49,951 nucleotides of DNA, taken from positions 1 to 49,951 of the forward strand of contig NZ_JQGC01000008.1 of assembly GCF_000743575.1 (NCBI RefSeq). The letters run 5' to 3'. The translations under genes and the position numbers were made by a program. Shown piece after piece: positions 1 to 7,242 of the stretch; positions within the stretch are counted from its first letter, which is position 1, and each line of letters begins with the position of its first letter. The notes under the pieces are model-generated. The model saw only the letters and a list, made by a program, of their open reading frames with translations. It searched no databases and was not told the DNA's origin. Source of the DNA: Devosia riboflavina. GTDB taxonomy: Bacteria > Pseudomonadota > Alphaproteobacteria > Rhizobiales > Devosiaceae.

Positions 1-102
1 GCCCGCGGCAAACCATTCAAACTTGCTATGATCGCAACCGTCCGAAAACTCATCACAATCCTCAACGCCATCGCCAGAACCGACTTAGCTTTTGCAAACT
101 GA
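1..102 (+). CDS. IS110-family transposase, C-terminal fragment (cut by window edge)
   Basis: Thirty-three residues in frame 1 end at a TGA at 100-102. They read ARGKPFKLAMIATVRKL and continue ITILNAIARTDLAFAN, the typical last helix of the Transposase_20 domain of IS110 transposases (a G-K-P-x-K-x-A-x-x-A-x-x-R-K-L-L-x-x-x-N-A pattern). These DEDD-type recombinases act with a bridge RNA. The same peptide, 20 residues longer, is encoded on the minus strand at 49790-49951. The start and the catalytic domain lie outside the window, so it cannot be said whether the gene is intact. Family assignment is by motif memory only. Confidence 0.75.
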   Translation, partial: ARGKPFKLAMIATVRKLITILNAIARTDLAFAN

Positions 103-112
103 TCCACGGTTG
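1..112 (+). mobile_element. IS110-family insertion sequence, right (3') end
   Basis: Bases 1-102 encode the end of a transposase. The element appears to stop only 10 bases after the stop codon, where the sequence passes into a REP-like palindrome (from CTTGACCCGAGG, 113-124). Bases 1-124 are identical to the reverse complement of 49768-49891, and the two flanks diverge straight afterwards, which fixes the element edge to within the shared 12-base target word. A very short 3' end fits the IS110 group, whose long non-coding 5' end carries the bridge RNA; that end lies outside this window. Confidence 0.8.
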
Positions 113-185
113 CTTGACCCGAGGACACTGCACCTGGCGATAGCGCGGCTAGTTTAGAGCCCTCGGGGCAAGCCCGAGGGTGACG
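113..185. repeat. REP-like palindromic element, interrupted by the IS
   Basis: CTTGACCCGAGGACACT, an internal spacer, then CCTCGGGGCAAGCCCGAGG and GTGACG. It matches an intact copy at 36532-36615, which begins GTCATCCTCGGG before the same CTTGACCCGAGG. The left outer arm is missing here because the IS110 element begins exactly before CTTGACC. Confidence 0.75.
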
Positions 186-212
186 TCCCTGGAGAATGCT
201 CCACCCGTCGTC

Positions 213-303
213 GTCATTGCCGGGCTTGTCCCGGCAATCCATCTCGCCGAGGCCTGCCATCCTATGGATGGCATGGACCACCGGGACAAGCCCGGTGGTG
301 ACG
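213..303. repeat. REP-like palindrome, GTCATTGCCGGGCTTGTCCC family
   Basis: This contains GTCATTGCCGGG, then CCCGGCAATCC, a middle piece GCCTGCCATCC...GGATGGCATGG, and a closing CCGGGACAAGCCCGGTGGTGAC. A second copy with the same architecture lies at 29555-29655. Two nested stem-loops are possible. The remaining stretch from 304 to 399 shows no gene or motif I can recognise, so 103-437 holds only repeats and the marR promoter region. Confidence 0.75.
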
Positions 304-399
304 ATGGAGGGGAGGTATGCGCATCGCGCCGATGCCGAACCTCCCCCGCGTCCCGCGCATGACAGATTCATCACAGACGCGCTTTCATTTAGTAAGTGG

Positions 400-412
400 G
401 CATATTATATGC
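400..412 (+). promoter_or_regulatory. Putative operator of the MarR regulator
   Basis: GCATATTATATGC is a near-perfect palindrome (six-base arms GCATAT and ATATGC around one central T) in an AT-rich patch 26 bases before the chosen marR start. MarR-type repressors commonly bind such palindromes over their own promoter. Assignment to this regulator is an inference from position. Confidence 0.45.
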
Positions 413-437
413 GCGCTTATCAATTGGACTCGCGCCG

Positions 438-893
438 ATGAAGAGCATGGAGACAGCGCCGATATTTTATCTGATCCACGAGGTGGGACGGGCTTTTCGC
501 CGCCAGCTCGAGGAGCAGACGCGCGACCATGAGCTGACGCTGCCGCAGTGGCGGATCATCACCCGGCTCGGGCGCGAAGACGGCATGTCGCAGGTAGAAC
601 TGGCGGCGGCGATCGATACCGATCCGATGACGCTGAGCGCGATTTTGAAGCGCCTGTCGGACCGCAAACTGGTGCGACGAAAACCCGATCCGCAGGATGG
701 ACGGGCCAAGATCGTGACGCTGACGGATGAAGGCCTCTCGCTCTACCGCATGGTCGAGACGCTGGGCACCGAACTCTACAAGACCGCCATTGCCGGGATG
801 GACAAGGCGGAGACCGAGGCCCTCGTGGAAGGCCTTGCAAAAATTCGAGACAATCTTGCCGGCGGCGACGCCGAAACGAAGGACGAAGTCTGA
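438..893 (+). CDS. MarR-family transcriptional regulator
   Basis: A 151-residue winged-helix regulator. The MarR core runs from about residue 15 to 125: helix LTLPQWRIITRLGREDG, recognition region MSQVELAAAIDTDPMTLSAI, and wing DPQDGRAKIVTLTDEG. Such proteins repress their own operon and neighbouring efflux genes and release DNA on binding small phenolic or hydrophobic ligands. The stop codon overlaps the start of the emrA-like gene (TGATG at 891-895), so it is very likely the first gene of the efflux operon and its repressor. The ATG at 438 is preferred to an upstream ATG at 396, which would lie before the palindrome at 400-412; an ATG at 447 is a second option. Confidence 0.9.
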   Translation: MKSMETAPIFYLIHEVGRAFRRQLEEQTRDHELTLPQWRIITRLGREDGMSQVELAAAIDTDPMTLSAILKRLSDRKLVRRKPDPQDGRAKIVTLTDEGLSLYRMVETLGTELYKTAIAGMDKAETEALVEGLAKIRDNLAGGDAETKDEV

Positions 894-2023
894 TGAACGC
901 CCATGCGCCTGAACCCAAGCCCGGCGAGGCGACCCCTGCACCGGCCGATGCAATTCTCACCCCGGCCGAGCCGGCAAAGAAGAAGCGCCGTCCCGGCCGT
1001 CTTCTGCTTATGGTCAGTGTGCCCGCGCTTCTCGTTGCGGCTGGCGGCTATTTCTACCTGACCGGTGGTCGGTTCGAAGAAACCGACAATGCCTATGTGC
1101 AGCAGGCCAAGGTGGCGATCTCGGCTGACGTGGCCGGGCGCATCACCGAAGTGGACGTGACCGAGAACATGCTGGTGCATGCGGGCGATACCATTTTCTC
1201 CATCGATGCCGAGCCTTATGAAATTGCGCTCGAACAGGCCAATGCGGCGCTGGGCACGGCGCGGGTCAATGTCGAGCAGCTCAAGGTCGCCTATGCTACG
1301 GCGGAAAAGGCGCTGAAGGCCGCCAATGACGTGCTCGCCATCCAGCAATCGACGTTTGACCGCCAGGATAACCTCGTGAAGCAGGGCATTGCTTCGACGG
1401 CGACGCTGGACCAGCCGAAGCTGTCCTTGCAGCAGGCGGAAAATGCCGTTTCGACGGCGCAGCAGCAGGTCAACAATGCGGCGGCCGCCCTTGGCGGCAA
1501 GGCCGACATTGAGACCGACGACCACCCGGCGGTGAAGACTGCACTGGCGCAGGTGAGCCTGGCCGAACGCAATCTGGCCAAGACCAAGGTTGTGGCGGTG
1601 ACCGATGGCGTCATCAGCCAGATCGCCAGCCTCAATGTCGGGCAGTTCGTCGCCGCCGGCACGACCATTGCGAGCCTGGTTGAAACCAAGGCGAGCTGGG
1701 TTGAGGCCAATTTCAAGGAAACGCAGCTCGCCGGCATTCATGTCGGCATGCATGCCGAGGTGATGGTCGACGCCATTCCGGGCAAGGCTATCGAAGGCAC
1801 GGTGACCAGCATTGGCGCCGCGACCGGTTCGGAATTTTCGCTGATCCCGGCCCAGAATGCCACCGGCAACTGGGTGAAGGTAACCCAGCGCGTGCCCGTG
1901 CGCGTCGACTTTGGCGACGACGTGCCGGCCGAACTGCTGCGCTCGGGCATGTCGGCCTTGGTCAGTGTCGATACCGGCGCCAATACGCTCGATCGCATGA
2001 CTGGCTCCGCCAAGCCGCTCTGA
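893..2023 (+). CDS. emrA: EmrA/HlyD-family membrane fusion protein (efflux adaptor)
   Basis: A 376-residue periplasmic adaptor linking an inner-membrane EmrB-type pump to an outer-membrane channel. It has a short cytoplasmic Lys/Arg-rich lead (KKKRRPGR), one membrane anchor at about residues 38-56, then the biotinyl-lipoyl-like half ETDNAYVQQAKVAISADVAG. A Gln/Ala-rich coiled-coil hairpin follows (about 115-225, with SLQQAENAVSTAQQQVNNA), then the second lipoyl half and a beta-barrel. It overlaps marR by one base and precedes the EmrB-like pump by 47 bases. Substrates cannot be read from the sequence. Confidence 0.9.
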   Translation: MNAHAPEPKPGEATPAPADAILTPAEPAKKKRRPGRLLLMVSVPALLVAAGGYFYLTGGRFEETDNAYVQQAKVAISADVAGRITEVDVTENMLVHAGDTIFSIDAEPYEIALEQANAALGTARVNVEQLKVAYATAEKALKAANDVLAIQQSTFDRQDNLVKQGIASTATLDQPKLSLQQAENAVSTAQQQVNNAAAALGGKADIETDDHPAVKTALAQVSLAERNLAKTKVVAVTDGVISQIASLNVGQFVAAGTTIASLVETKASWVEANFKETQLAGIHVGMHAEVMVDAIPGKAIEGTVTSIGAATGSEFSLIPAQNATGNWVKVTQRVPVRVDFGDDVPAELLRSGMSALVSVDTGANTLDRMTGSAKPL

Positions 2024-2070
2024 TGTGATGGGCCCACGGGCCCATCCGCTTTTTCCATCAGGAGGCCAGC

Positions 2071-3639
2071 ATGGCCGAAACGCTTTCCCAGCCCGCTCTT
2101 GTCGTCAAAAACAAGGGCATGCTCACCCTCGCGCTGATGCTCGGCACTATCATGCAGGTGCTCGACACCACGATTGCCAATGTGGCGCTGCCGCATATGT
2201 CGTCGTCGCTCGGCGCGTCGCAGAACGAAATCACCTGGGTTCTCACGTCCTATATCGTGGCGGCTGCTATCGCGACGCCGTTGACCGGGTGGATGAGCGA
2301 TCGGTTGGGACAGCGGCGGTTGTTTCTGGGCGCGGTGATTGGGTTCACCGTCGCTTCGGCGCTGTGCGGCATTGCTTCGAGCCTGCCCGAAATGGTCGTG
2401 TTCCGCGTGCTGCAGGGCATTTGCGGCGCCATGATCGCGCCTCTGGCGCAGACGGTGCTGCTCAATATCAATCCCAAGGAACGCATCGGCCAGGCCATGG
2501 CCATCTATGGCATGGGCATCATGGTGGCGCCGATCATCGGGCCGTCACTGGGTGGCTGGCTGACGGAAACCTTTGACTGGCGTTGGGTTTTCCTCGTCAA
2601 CGTGCCGGTGGGCGCGCTCTGCGTTGCCATGCTGGTGTTCTTCATGCCGCAGACCGAAGTGAAGAACCGGCGCTTCGACTTCTTCGGTTTTGGCATGCTG
2701 GCGCTGGGCGTCGGCGCGCTGCAACTGATGCTCGACCGGGGCGCGGAGAACGACTGGTTCCATTCGGTCGAAACCTGGATCGAGCTGGGCATCGTCATTG
2801 CCGGGCTCTGGGTGTTCCTCGTGCACTCGCTGACAGCCAAGCAGCCCTTCGTTGACCTGAAAATGTTCAAGGACTTCAACTTCTCGCTGGCTTCGGTGCT
2901 GATGGGCGTGATGGGGATCACCCTGTTTTCGGGTCTCGCACTGCTACCGCCCATGCTGCAGAACCTGATGGGCTATTCGGTGATCTTTACCGGGCTTCTT
3001 ATGGCGCCACGCGGGGCGGCGACGCTCGTGTCGATGATGATCGTGGGGCGGACCAGCGGCAAGGTCGATCCGCGCATCATGATGCTGATCGGTGCCGTAC
3101 TGATGAGCTATTCGCTCTGGCAGATGACCAGTTTTTCGCCTGATATGGACTATTGGCCTGTGATCATCACCGGGGCGTTGCAGGGTTTTGGCATGGGCTT
3201 CCTGTTCGTGCCGCTCTCGACCATGGCTTTTGCCACCATCGCGCCGAGCATGCGCGCCGATGCGACCGCCATGTTCGCGCTGGTGCGCAATATGGGGCAG
3301 GGGATCGGCATTTCGCTGGTGTCGGTGGTGCTCTCGAGCATGATGCAGGTGAACCATGCCGAATTGGCCGAGCGACTGACGGTCGACTCCATGGCGGTGC
3401 AGACGCAGATGCCGGGGCTGATTTCGGGCAATGCGCAGATTCTGGCGGTGATCAACGGTCTCGTGCAGAAGCAGTCGGCGATGCTCGCCTATCTCGACGA
3501 TTTCTGGCTGATGCTGCTCCTGAGCCTTGCGTCCATTCCGCTGATCCTGCTGTTGCGGGGCGCGAAGAAGGACAAGAATGCGCCGGCAAAGACCAAGGAA
3601 GAGCTGGCTATCGAGCGGGCTCATGCCATGGGGGAATGA
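2071..3639 (+). CDS. emrB: DHA2-family MFS multidrug efflux transporter (EmrB/QacA type)
   Basis: A 522-residue inner-membrane drug:H+ antiporter with the 14 transmembrane segments expected of DHA2. Visible signatures: motif D1 LDTTIANVALP near the N-terminus, motif A GWMSDRLGQRRLF between helices 2 and 3, and motif C GIMVAPIIGPSLGGW in helix 5. The length matches E. coli EmrB (about 510). AGGAGG lies at 2060-2065, six bases before the ATG. It is the last gene of the marR-emrA-emrB operon; a strong intrinsic terminator follows at 3645. No TolC-like gene is in the window. Confidence 0.93.
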   Translation: MAETLSQPALVVKNKGMLTLALMLGTIMQVLDTTIANVALPHMSSSLGASQNEITWVLTSYIVAAAIATPLTGWMSDRLGQRRLFLGAVIGFTVASALCGIASSLPEMVVFRVLQGICGAMIAPLAQTVLLNINPKERIGQAMAIYGMGIMVAPIIGPSLGGWLTETFDWRWVFLVNVPVGALCVAMLVFFMPQTEVKNRRFDFFGFGMLALGVGALQLMLDRGAENDWFHSVETWIELGIVIAGLWVFLVHSLTAKQPFVDLKMFKDFNFSLASVLMGVMGITLFSGLALLPPMLQNLMGYSVIFTGLLMAPRGAATLVSMMIVGRTSGKVDPRIMMLIGAVLMSYSLWQMTSFSPDMDYWPVIITGALQGFGMGFLFVPLSTMAFATIAPSMRADATAMFALVRNMGQGIGISLVSVVLSSMMQVNHAELAERLTVDSMAVQTQMPGLISGNAQILAVINGLVQKQSAMLAYLDDFWLMLLLSLASIPLILLLRGAKKDKNAPAKTKEELAIERAHAMGE

Positions 3640-3644
3640 ACAAG

Positions 3645-3669
3645 GGGCGGCCGAGAGGCCGCCCTTTTT
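3645..3669 (+). terminator. Intrinsic terminator of the emrAB operon
   Basis: Eight-base GC stem GGGCGGCC / GGCCGCCC with a GAGA tetraloop followed by TTTTT, five bases after the emrB stop. Confidence 0.9.
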
Positions 3670-3696
3670 AGTTCAGTCTCCGGCTGTTCGCCGTTT

Positions 3697-3975
3697 CTAC
3701 TGGAGAATGCGCTCGAGATTGTATTCGCCGGTGCGGATGCGGTCGGGCAATTGCGCCACGAGGTCGGCGGTCGCTTCATCGCCATGCATGCGCACGAAGG
3801 TGGCGAGGGCGGCAAAGAGCGAGGCATGCGCCAAAGCCGAAGTTTCGAGCCCATCTTCCTCGGCCTCGTTCCAGGCCTCGGCCAGGTATTCGAGCGCGAT
3901 CTGACGTTCCGCCTGTCCCTGTTCGAACGGGCTCTGGCCAGATGCCGGCGAGAAAATTGACTTGGTGGTGCTCAT
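3697..3975 (-). CDS. Conserved hypothetical protein
   Basis: A 92-residue soluble protein of unknown function. It starts MSTTKSIFSPASGQSPFEQG and continues with two or three acidic, Ala-rich helices (YLAEAWNEAEEDGLE, ALAHASLFAALATFVRMHGDE, a C-terminal DRIRTGEYNLERIL). No signal peptide, membrane segment or catalytic motif is visible. The ATG at 3975 is chosen over a longer reading because the extension has no ribosome site. It stands alone, convergent with emrB and 95 bases from the next minus-strand gene. I do not recognise a named family; similar small acidic proteins are common in Hyphomicrobiales. Confidence 0.65.
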   Translation of the reverse strand: MSTTKSIFSPASGQSPFEQGQAERQIALEYLAEAWNEAEEDGLETSALAHASLFAALATFVRMHGDEATADLVAQLPDRIRTGEYNLERILQ

Positions 3976-4070
3976 GCATGATCCCGTAGCACGCACCCCG
4001 TCCATTGGCGCGGCAGAAGTAAGCCGAAGGTTAACGGGAGGTAGGCAATTGCAGCTTTTTCGTTGGCCGC

Positions 4071-4442
4071 CTATTCGGCAAACCGCGTATGGATGGCGCG
4101 AGCGAGCTGCTGGGCCTCAAAGAGCAGGCGCCCGAGGGCTTCGCGCGAGGCGGGCGTGCAATGCCGATGGAGGCGCGAAAAGCCGGTATAGCCGGTGTTG
4201 AAGGCCCCGGCGAGACGCTGGCGGCGGTCTTCGTCGGGCTCGTCGAGGCTGATCAGCTCGGCCATCTGCGCACGCCAATCCTCACTGCCGGTTTTGCACA
4301 GGGGCTGCAGGTAATAGAGCGATCCCATGACCTCGGCGAGCCGCTCCATCTGCCGCTGATAGGGCGGGTCGATGGCAAGGGTGGGGCCGGCGGCGAGAAG
4401 CGCCAGGGCGAGGCCGGCGATGGGGCGAAGGAATGCGCGCAT
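4071..4442 (-). CDS. TIGR02301-family secreted protein
   Basis: A 123-residue protein with a clear signal peptide (MRAFLRPIAGLALALLAAGP, cleavage after the TLA near residue 23). The mature part matches from memory the alphaproteobacterial family TIGR02301: ERLAEVMGSLYYLQPLCKTG, WRAQMAELI, RRQRLAGAFNTGYTGFSRLH and a conserved CTP. The two cysteines (in PLCK and HCTP) could form a disulfide in the periplasm. The role of the family is unknown. It lies nine bases after the NUDIX gene on the same strand and is probably co-transcribed with it. Confidence 0.85.
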   Translation of the reverse strand: MRAFLRPIAGLALALLAAGPTLAIDPPYQRQMERLAEVMGSLYYLQPLCKTGSEDWRAQMAELISLDEPDEDRRQRLAGAFNTGYTGFSRLHRHCTPASREALGRLLFEAQQLARAIHTRFAE

Positions 4443-4451
4443 GCCCGCCTC

Positions 4452-4853
4452 CTACCAGCTTTGGCCCAGAGTTCTAAAACACTCTTTGATGACGTCGTCG
4501 AGGCGGGAGGTGGTGCGTAGCGCGATCAGCATGCCGGGATCGACCCATTTGTGATCGGCGATCTCGCTGGAGGGTTTTACCGTGCCGACATAATCGGTGG
4601 TGGTGAAGACGGCGAGGCGATAGGTGCCGTCGCGGCCGAGCGACTGGGTGATGACATGGCGCGGATTGCGCACGGTGAGACCAAGCTCCTCCTGCACCTC
4701 GCGAATGGCGCATTGCTCGATAGTCTCGGTCGGCTCCATGCGGCCGCCCGGAAAGGTCCAGAGATTTTGATAGGGCGCGAAGGCGCGCTTGATGAGGAGG
4801 ATCTTGCCGTGGCGTACGATGCCGACACTGGCGGCGTTGGGTTGGTCGGTCAT
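4452..4853 (-). CDS. NUDIX hydrolase (MutT-like)
   Basis: A 133-residue nucleoside-diphosphate-linked-moiety hydrolase. The full Nudix box is present: GGRMEPTETIEQCAI then REVQEELGL, i.e. G-x5-E-x7-REVxEELGL, supplying the Mg-binding glutamates. N-terminal strands VGIVRHGKILLIKRA and NLWTFPGG are typical of the fold. It is a single-domain housekeeping-type Nudix protein; the substrate (oxidised nucleotide, ADP-ribose or other) cannot be told from sequence. It is the first gene of a two-gene unit with the TIGR02301 gene and divergent from the SRAP gene (65-base gap). Confidence 0.92.
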   Translation of the reverse strand: MTDQPNAASVGIVRHGKILLIKRAFAPYQNLWTFPGGRMEPTETIEQCAIREVQEELGLTVRNPRHVITQSLGRDGTYRLAVFTTTDYVGTVKPSSEIADHKWVDPGMLIALRTTSRLDDVIKECFRTLGQSW

Positions 4854-4918
4854 GGCCGGAGCTGGTTTGCGATTCGTCTTCGGAGAGTCTACCTCTCCAA
4901 CAGTAAAGGAGACACGCC

Positions 4919-5665
4919 ATGTGCGGACGCTATGCGGTGACTTTGCCGCCCGAAATGATGGCGCAGCTCTTTCAGTTGCTGAATACGCTGCCGATGATGC
5001 CGCGCTATAATGTGGCGCCGACCCAGCCGGTGGCTGCCATCTGGGAAGAGGGCGGGCGGCGCGAGGGGCATTTTGCCCGTTGGGGGCTGGTGCCGCGCTG
5101 GGTGAAAGACCCGCGCGAATTTCCGCTGCTGATCAATGCGCGGGCCGAGAGCATGCGGGAAAAGCCGGCGTTTCGCGATGCGCTGAAGCATGGGCGCTGT
5201 GTGGTGCCGGCGAGCGGATACTATGAATGGCACACGGGGCCGGACAAGAAGAAGCGGCCCTATTACATCACGCGTGCCGATGGCGAGCCCATGGCGCTGG
5301 CGGGGCTTTATGCGACATGGAGCGGGCCGGAGGGGGAAGAGGTCGACAGCGTTGCGACCATTATCGTGCCGGCCAATCGGCAGCTATCGGTGGTGCATGA
5401 TCGGATGCCGGCGATCCTCATCGGGCGCCAGCAGATCGATGACTGGCTGAATGTGCGTGAGGTTCGCGCTGACGACGCGGCGCAGATGGCGCTGCCGCTG
5501 GAGGATGGGGTGCTGAAATTCCATCCGGTGTCGACGCGGGTCAATTCGGCGCGGGATGATGATCCCGGGCTGATCGTTGAGGTGACCGAGGAAAAGCCGG
5601 AGCCGGTGGTGGCGAAGGCGAAGAAGGTGGTTGGCGGCGGTGGCGGGCAGATGGATTTGTTCTGA
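4919..5665 (+). CDS. yedK: SRAP-family protein (YedK/HMCES-like abasic-site shield)
   Basis: A 248-residue SOS-response-associated peptidase domain protein that covalently traps abasic sites in single-stranded DNA. Catalytic residues are all present: Cys2 exposed after Met removal (MCGRYA), Asn73 (LLINARAES), Glu103 (SGYYEW) and His160 (LSVVHDRMP), matching E. coli YedK C2, N75, E105, H160. The C-terminus adds a Gly-rich linker and ends QMDLF, which fits the bacterial beta-clamp-binding pentapeptide. AAGGAG at 4905-4910 lies eight bases before the ATG. It is monocistronic, divergent from the NUDIX gene. No alphaproteobacterial LexA box (GTTC-N7-GTTC) is seen just upstream. Confidence 0.93.
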   Translation: MCGRYAVTLPPEMMAQLFQLLNTLPMMPRYNVAPTQPVAAIWEEGGRREGHFARWGLVPRWVKDPREFPLLINARAESMREKPAFRDALKHGRCVVPASGYYEWHTGPDKKKRPYYITRADGEPMALAGLYATWSGPEGEEVDSVATIIVPANRQLSVVHDRMPAILIGRQQIDDWLNVREVRADDAAQMALPLEDGVLKFHPVSTRVNSARDDDPGLIVEVTEEKPEPVVAKAKKVVGGGGGQMDLF

Positions 5666-5694
5666 GACTACGTTCTCTTCGTCCTCCACTGGCT

Positions 5695-5764
5695 GTCATC
5701 CCGGCGAAGGCCGGGATCCATCCTGAGATCTCAAGATGGGCCCCGGCCTTCGCCGGGGTGACAC
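5695..5764. repeat. REP-like palindrome, GTCATCCCGGCGAAGGCCGG family
   Basis: Two inverted halves, GTCATCCCGGCGAAGGCCGG and CCCCGGCCTTCGCCGGGG-TGAC, form a long hairpin between the convergent SRAP and hemerythrin genes. It may act as a bidirectional transcript end. Confidence 0.8.
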
Positions 5765-5806
5765 CGAGGGTGGGAAGAGGCCAGCGCCAAGCACGCGCCC
5801 TCTAGC

Positions 5807-6364
5807 TTACATAATCTCGAAATGGCCCAGCGCGTCGCCCATGGCTTCTTCTTCCCAGCCGAGGTGGGAGAGCAGCACGCGTTCGAGCGTGTGGTAGATT
5901 TCGCGCGCTTCGTTGAAGCGGGTTTCGTTCGGTTCTGCGGCGAGATCGTTGAGGGCGGCCACCAAGCGTTCGAGCAGTTCGTGGACGACGACATGCTCGG
6001 CCGTGAGGCGTTCGGCGATGGCCTTGAAGGCGGGGCCCTGCTGGGCGAGCACGGGGAAGAGGTGGTGGTCCTCGATCGTGTGATGGGTATTTACGATGCC
6101 GCAGTGCTGGCCGCAGAGATTTCCAAAACGCCGGTAGTTGGCGACCATGGCCATATTGTCCGTCTCGGCGGCGATATCGGCTAGACTGGCCTGGCGGGCA
6201 TTGGCGCGCTCGATGAGCTTTCCGAGGGTGACCATGTTGTCGCGCAGATGATCGTGGATCATGCGCAGATGATGTCCGGGCGCGCGCTGAGCCGCTGTGA
6301 GGTTTTCGAGAACCGGAATGGGCGGACGCGTGGCGTCGTCGAGGAATTTTATGTCGAGGAGCAT
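5807..6364 (-). CDS. Hemerythrin HHE-domain protein
   Basis: A 185-residue four-helix-bundle protein with a putative di-iron site. Ligand-type residues appear in order: HHLRMIHDHLRDN, THHTIEDHHLFP, AEHVVVHELLER and SHLGWEEEAMG, matching the HHE cation-binding pattern. Such domains bind O2, NO or iron and act in redox or nitrosative-stress sensing. The ATG at 6364 is used; a longer TTG start at 6400 adds only a poorly conserved dozen residues. It is monocistronic, back to back with the toxin-antitoxin operon. No fused DNA-binding or chemoreceptor domain is present. Confidence 0.85.
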   Translation of the reverse strand: MLLDIKFLDDATRPPIPVLENLTAAQRAPGHHLRMIHDHLRDNMVTLGKLIERANARQASLADIAAETDNMAMVANYRRFGNLCGQHCGIVNTHHTIEDHHLFPVLAQQGPAFKAIAERLTAEHVVVHELLERLVAALNDLAAEPNETRFNEAREIYHTLERVLLSHLGWEEEAMGDALGHFEIM

Positions 6365-6448
6365 GACGGGAGAGATGGGGCAGGCGAGGGGCCGGCGCAA
6401 GAACGCACATTGGGGGTACTGGGTAACATGAGTGCTCGCCCTGCCGGC

Positions 6449-6493
6449 TTGCCGGAGCGTTGCTGCGAGACTATATTAGCCAAGCTTAGCTAA
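6449..6493 (+). promoter_or_regulatory. Promoter and operator of the phd/PIN toxin-antitoxin operon
   Basis: A TTGCCG -35 (6449-6454), a 17-base spacer and a TATATT -10 (6472-6477). The imperfect palindrome TTAGCCAAGCTTAGCTAA (6476-6493) overlaps the end of the -10 and probably is the site where the antitoxin complex represses its own operon. AAAGG just after it serves as ribosome site. Confidence 0.65.
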
Positions 6494-6506
6494 GAAAGGT
6501 CCTGCG

Positions 6507-6800
6507 ATGACCACAGTCAATATGCTTGAGGCCAAGACGCAGCTTTCCAAGCTCGTTGAAGCCGTCGAAAGCGGCGCGGAAGCCGAGATCATCATTGCGC
6601 GCAACGGCAAGCCGGCGGCGCGGATCGTGCCGATTGCGGAAAAGAAGTTGCAGCCGCGGCGGCTGGGGTTAGCCGAAGGCAAATATGATCCGATCGATTG
6701 GGACGAGTGGGATCGTAAGAGCATCGAGATCGCGAAAGTCATGACGGAAGGCGACATCTTCCCGCCGGGCAAGGGCGACGATGATGCGCCTACTTCTTGA
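6507..6800 (+). CDS. Type II antitoxin, Phd/YefM family
   Basis: A 97-residue antitoxin. The N-terminal Phd/YefM fold is clear: MTTVNMLEAKTQLSKLVEAV followed by a strand with ARNGKPAARIVPI, the classical N-G-K-P-x-A motif. This part dimerises and binds DNA. The acidic C-terminal tail (about residues 55-97) should wrap the toxin. The gene overlaps the toxin gene by 20 bases, as expected for translational coupling that keeps antitoxin in excess. A -10-overlapping palindrome lies directly upstream and is the likely autoregulation site. Confidence 0.92.
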   Translation: MTTVNMLEAKTQLSKLVEAVESGAEAEIIIARNGKPAARIVPIAEKKLQPRRLGLAEGKYDPIDWDEWDRKSIEIAKVMTEGDIFPPGKGDDDAPTS

Positions 6801-7173
6801 TACTCATGTTGCGATCTGGAGTGTCGTGAGCCCGGACCGTATTCCCCCGACCGTCCAGAATTTGATCGCCGATCCGGCCAACGAAGTCTTCGTCTCGGTG
6901 GTGGTGTTATGGGAGATTGCCATCAAGTCCTCCCTTAGGCGGGGGGACAGGATGCCGATCACGGCTGAATTCGCGCGAGAAGATTTCGAGCAGGCGGCTT
7001 TTACACTGCTCCCTGTCATGGCGCAGCACGCAATTGGGGTGGGTGACCTGCCGCATTTACATGGCGATCCTTTTGACCGCTTGATGCTGGCGCAGGCGCG
7101 GGCCGAAGGATTGCGGCTGATCACCGTGGATCGCGTACTGTCGCGCTACGATGACACCATCATCAGCTGGTGA
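6781..7173 (+). CDS. Type II toxin, PIN-domain ribonuclease (VapC-like)
   Basis: A 130-residue PIN-domain protein. The acidic catalytic quartet is visible: Asp near residue 6 (LLLDTHVAIW), Glu in VVLWEIAIKSSL, Asp in HGDPFDRLMLAQA and the final Asp in LITVDRVLSRYD. It is expected to cleave RNA (tRNA or mRNA) when the antitoxin is degraded. ATGATG at 6781 offers two adjacent starts; AAGGG at 6771-6775 serves both. This PIN subtype (DTH...W at the N-terminus with a Phd partner) is a common chromosomal pairing. Confidence 0.92.
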   Translation: MMRLLLDTHVAIWSVVSPDRIPPTVQNLIADPANEVFVSVVVLWEIAIKSSLRRGDRMPITAEFAREDFEQAAFTLLPVMAQHAIGVGDLPHLHGDPFDRLMLAQARAEGLRLITVDRVLSRYDDTIISW

Positions 7174-7242
7174 TTCCAGCCATTCGAGCGTAGCTCTCAT
7201 GGCCTTCTCGCCTCATATCGCTCTACCGGAGCGACATGCCTT

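Noticed and set aside
4854..4918. LexA box before the SRAP gene
   Set aside because: No GTTC-N7-GTTC or close variant in the gap.
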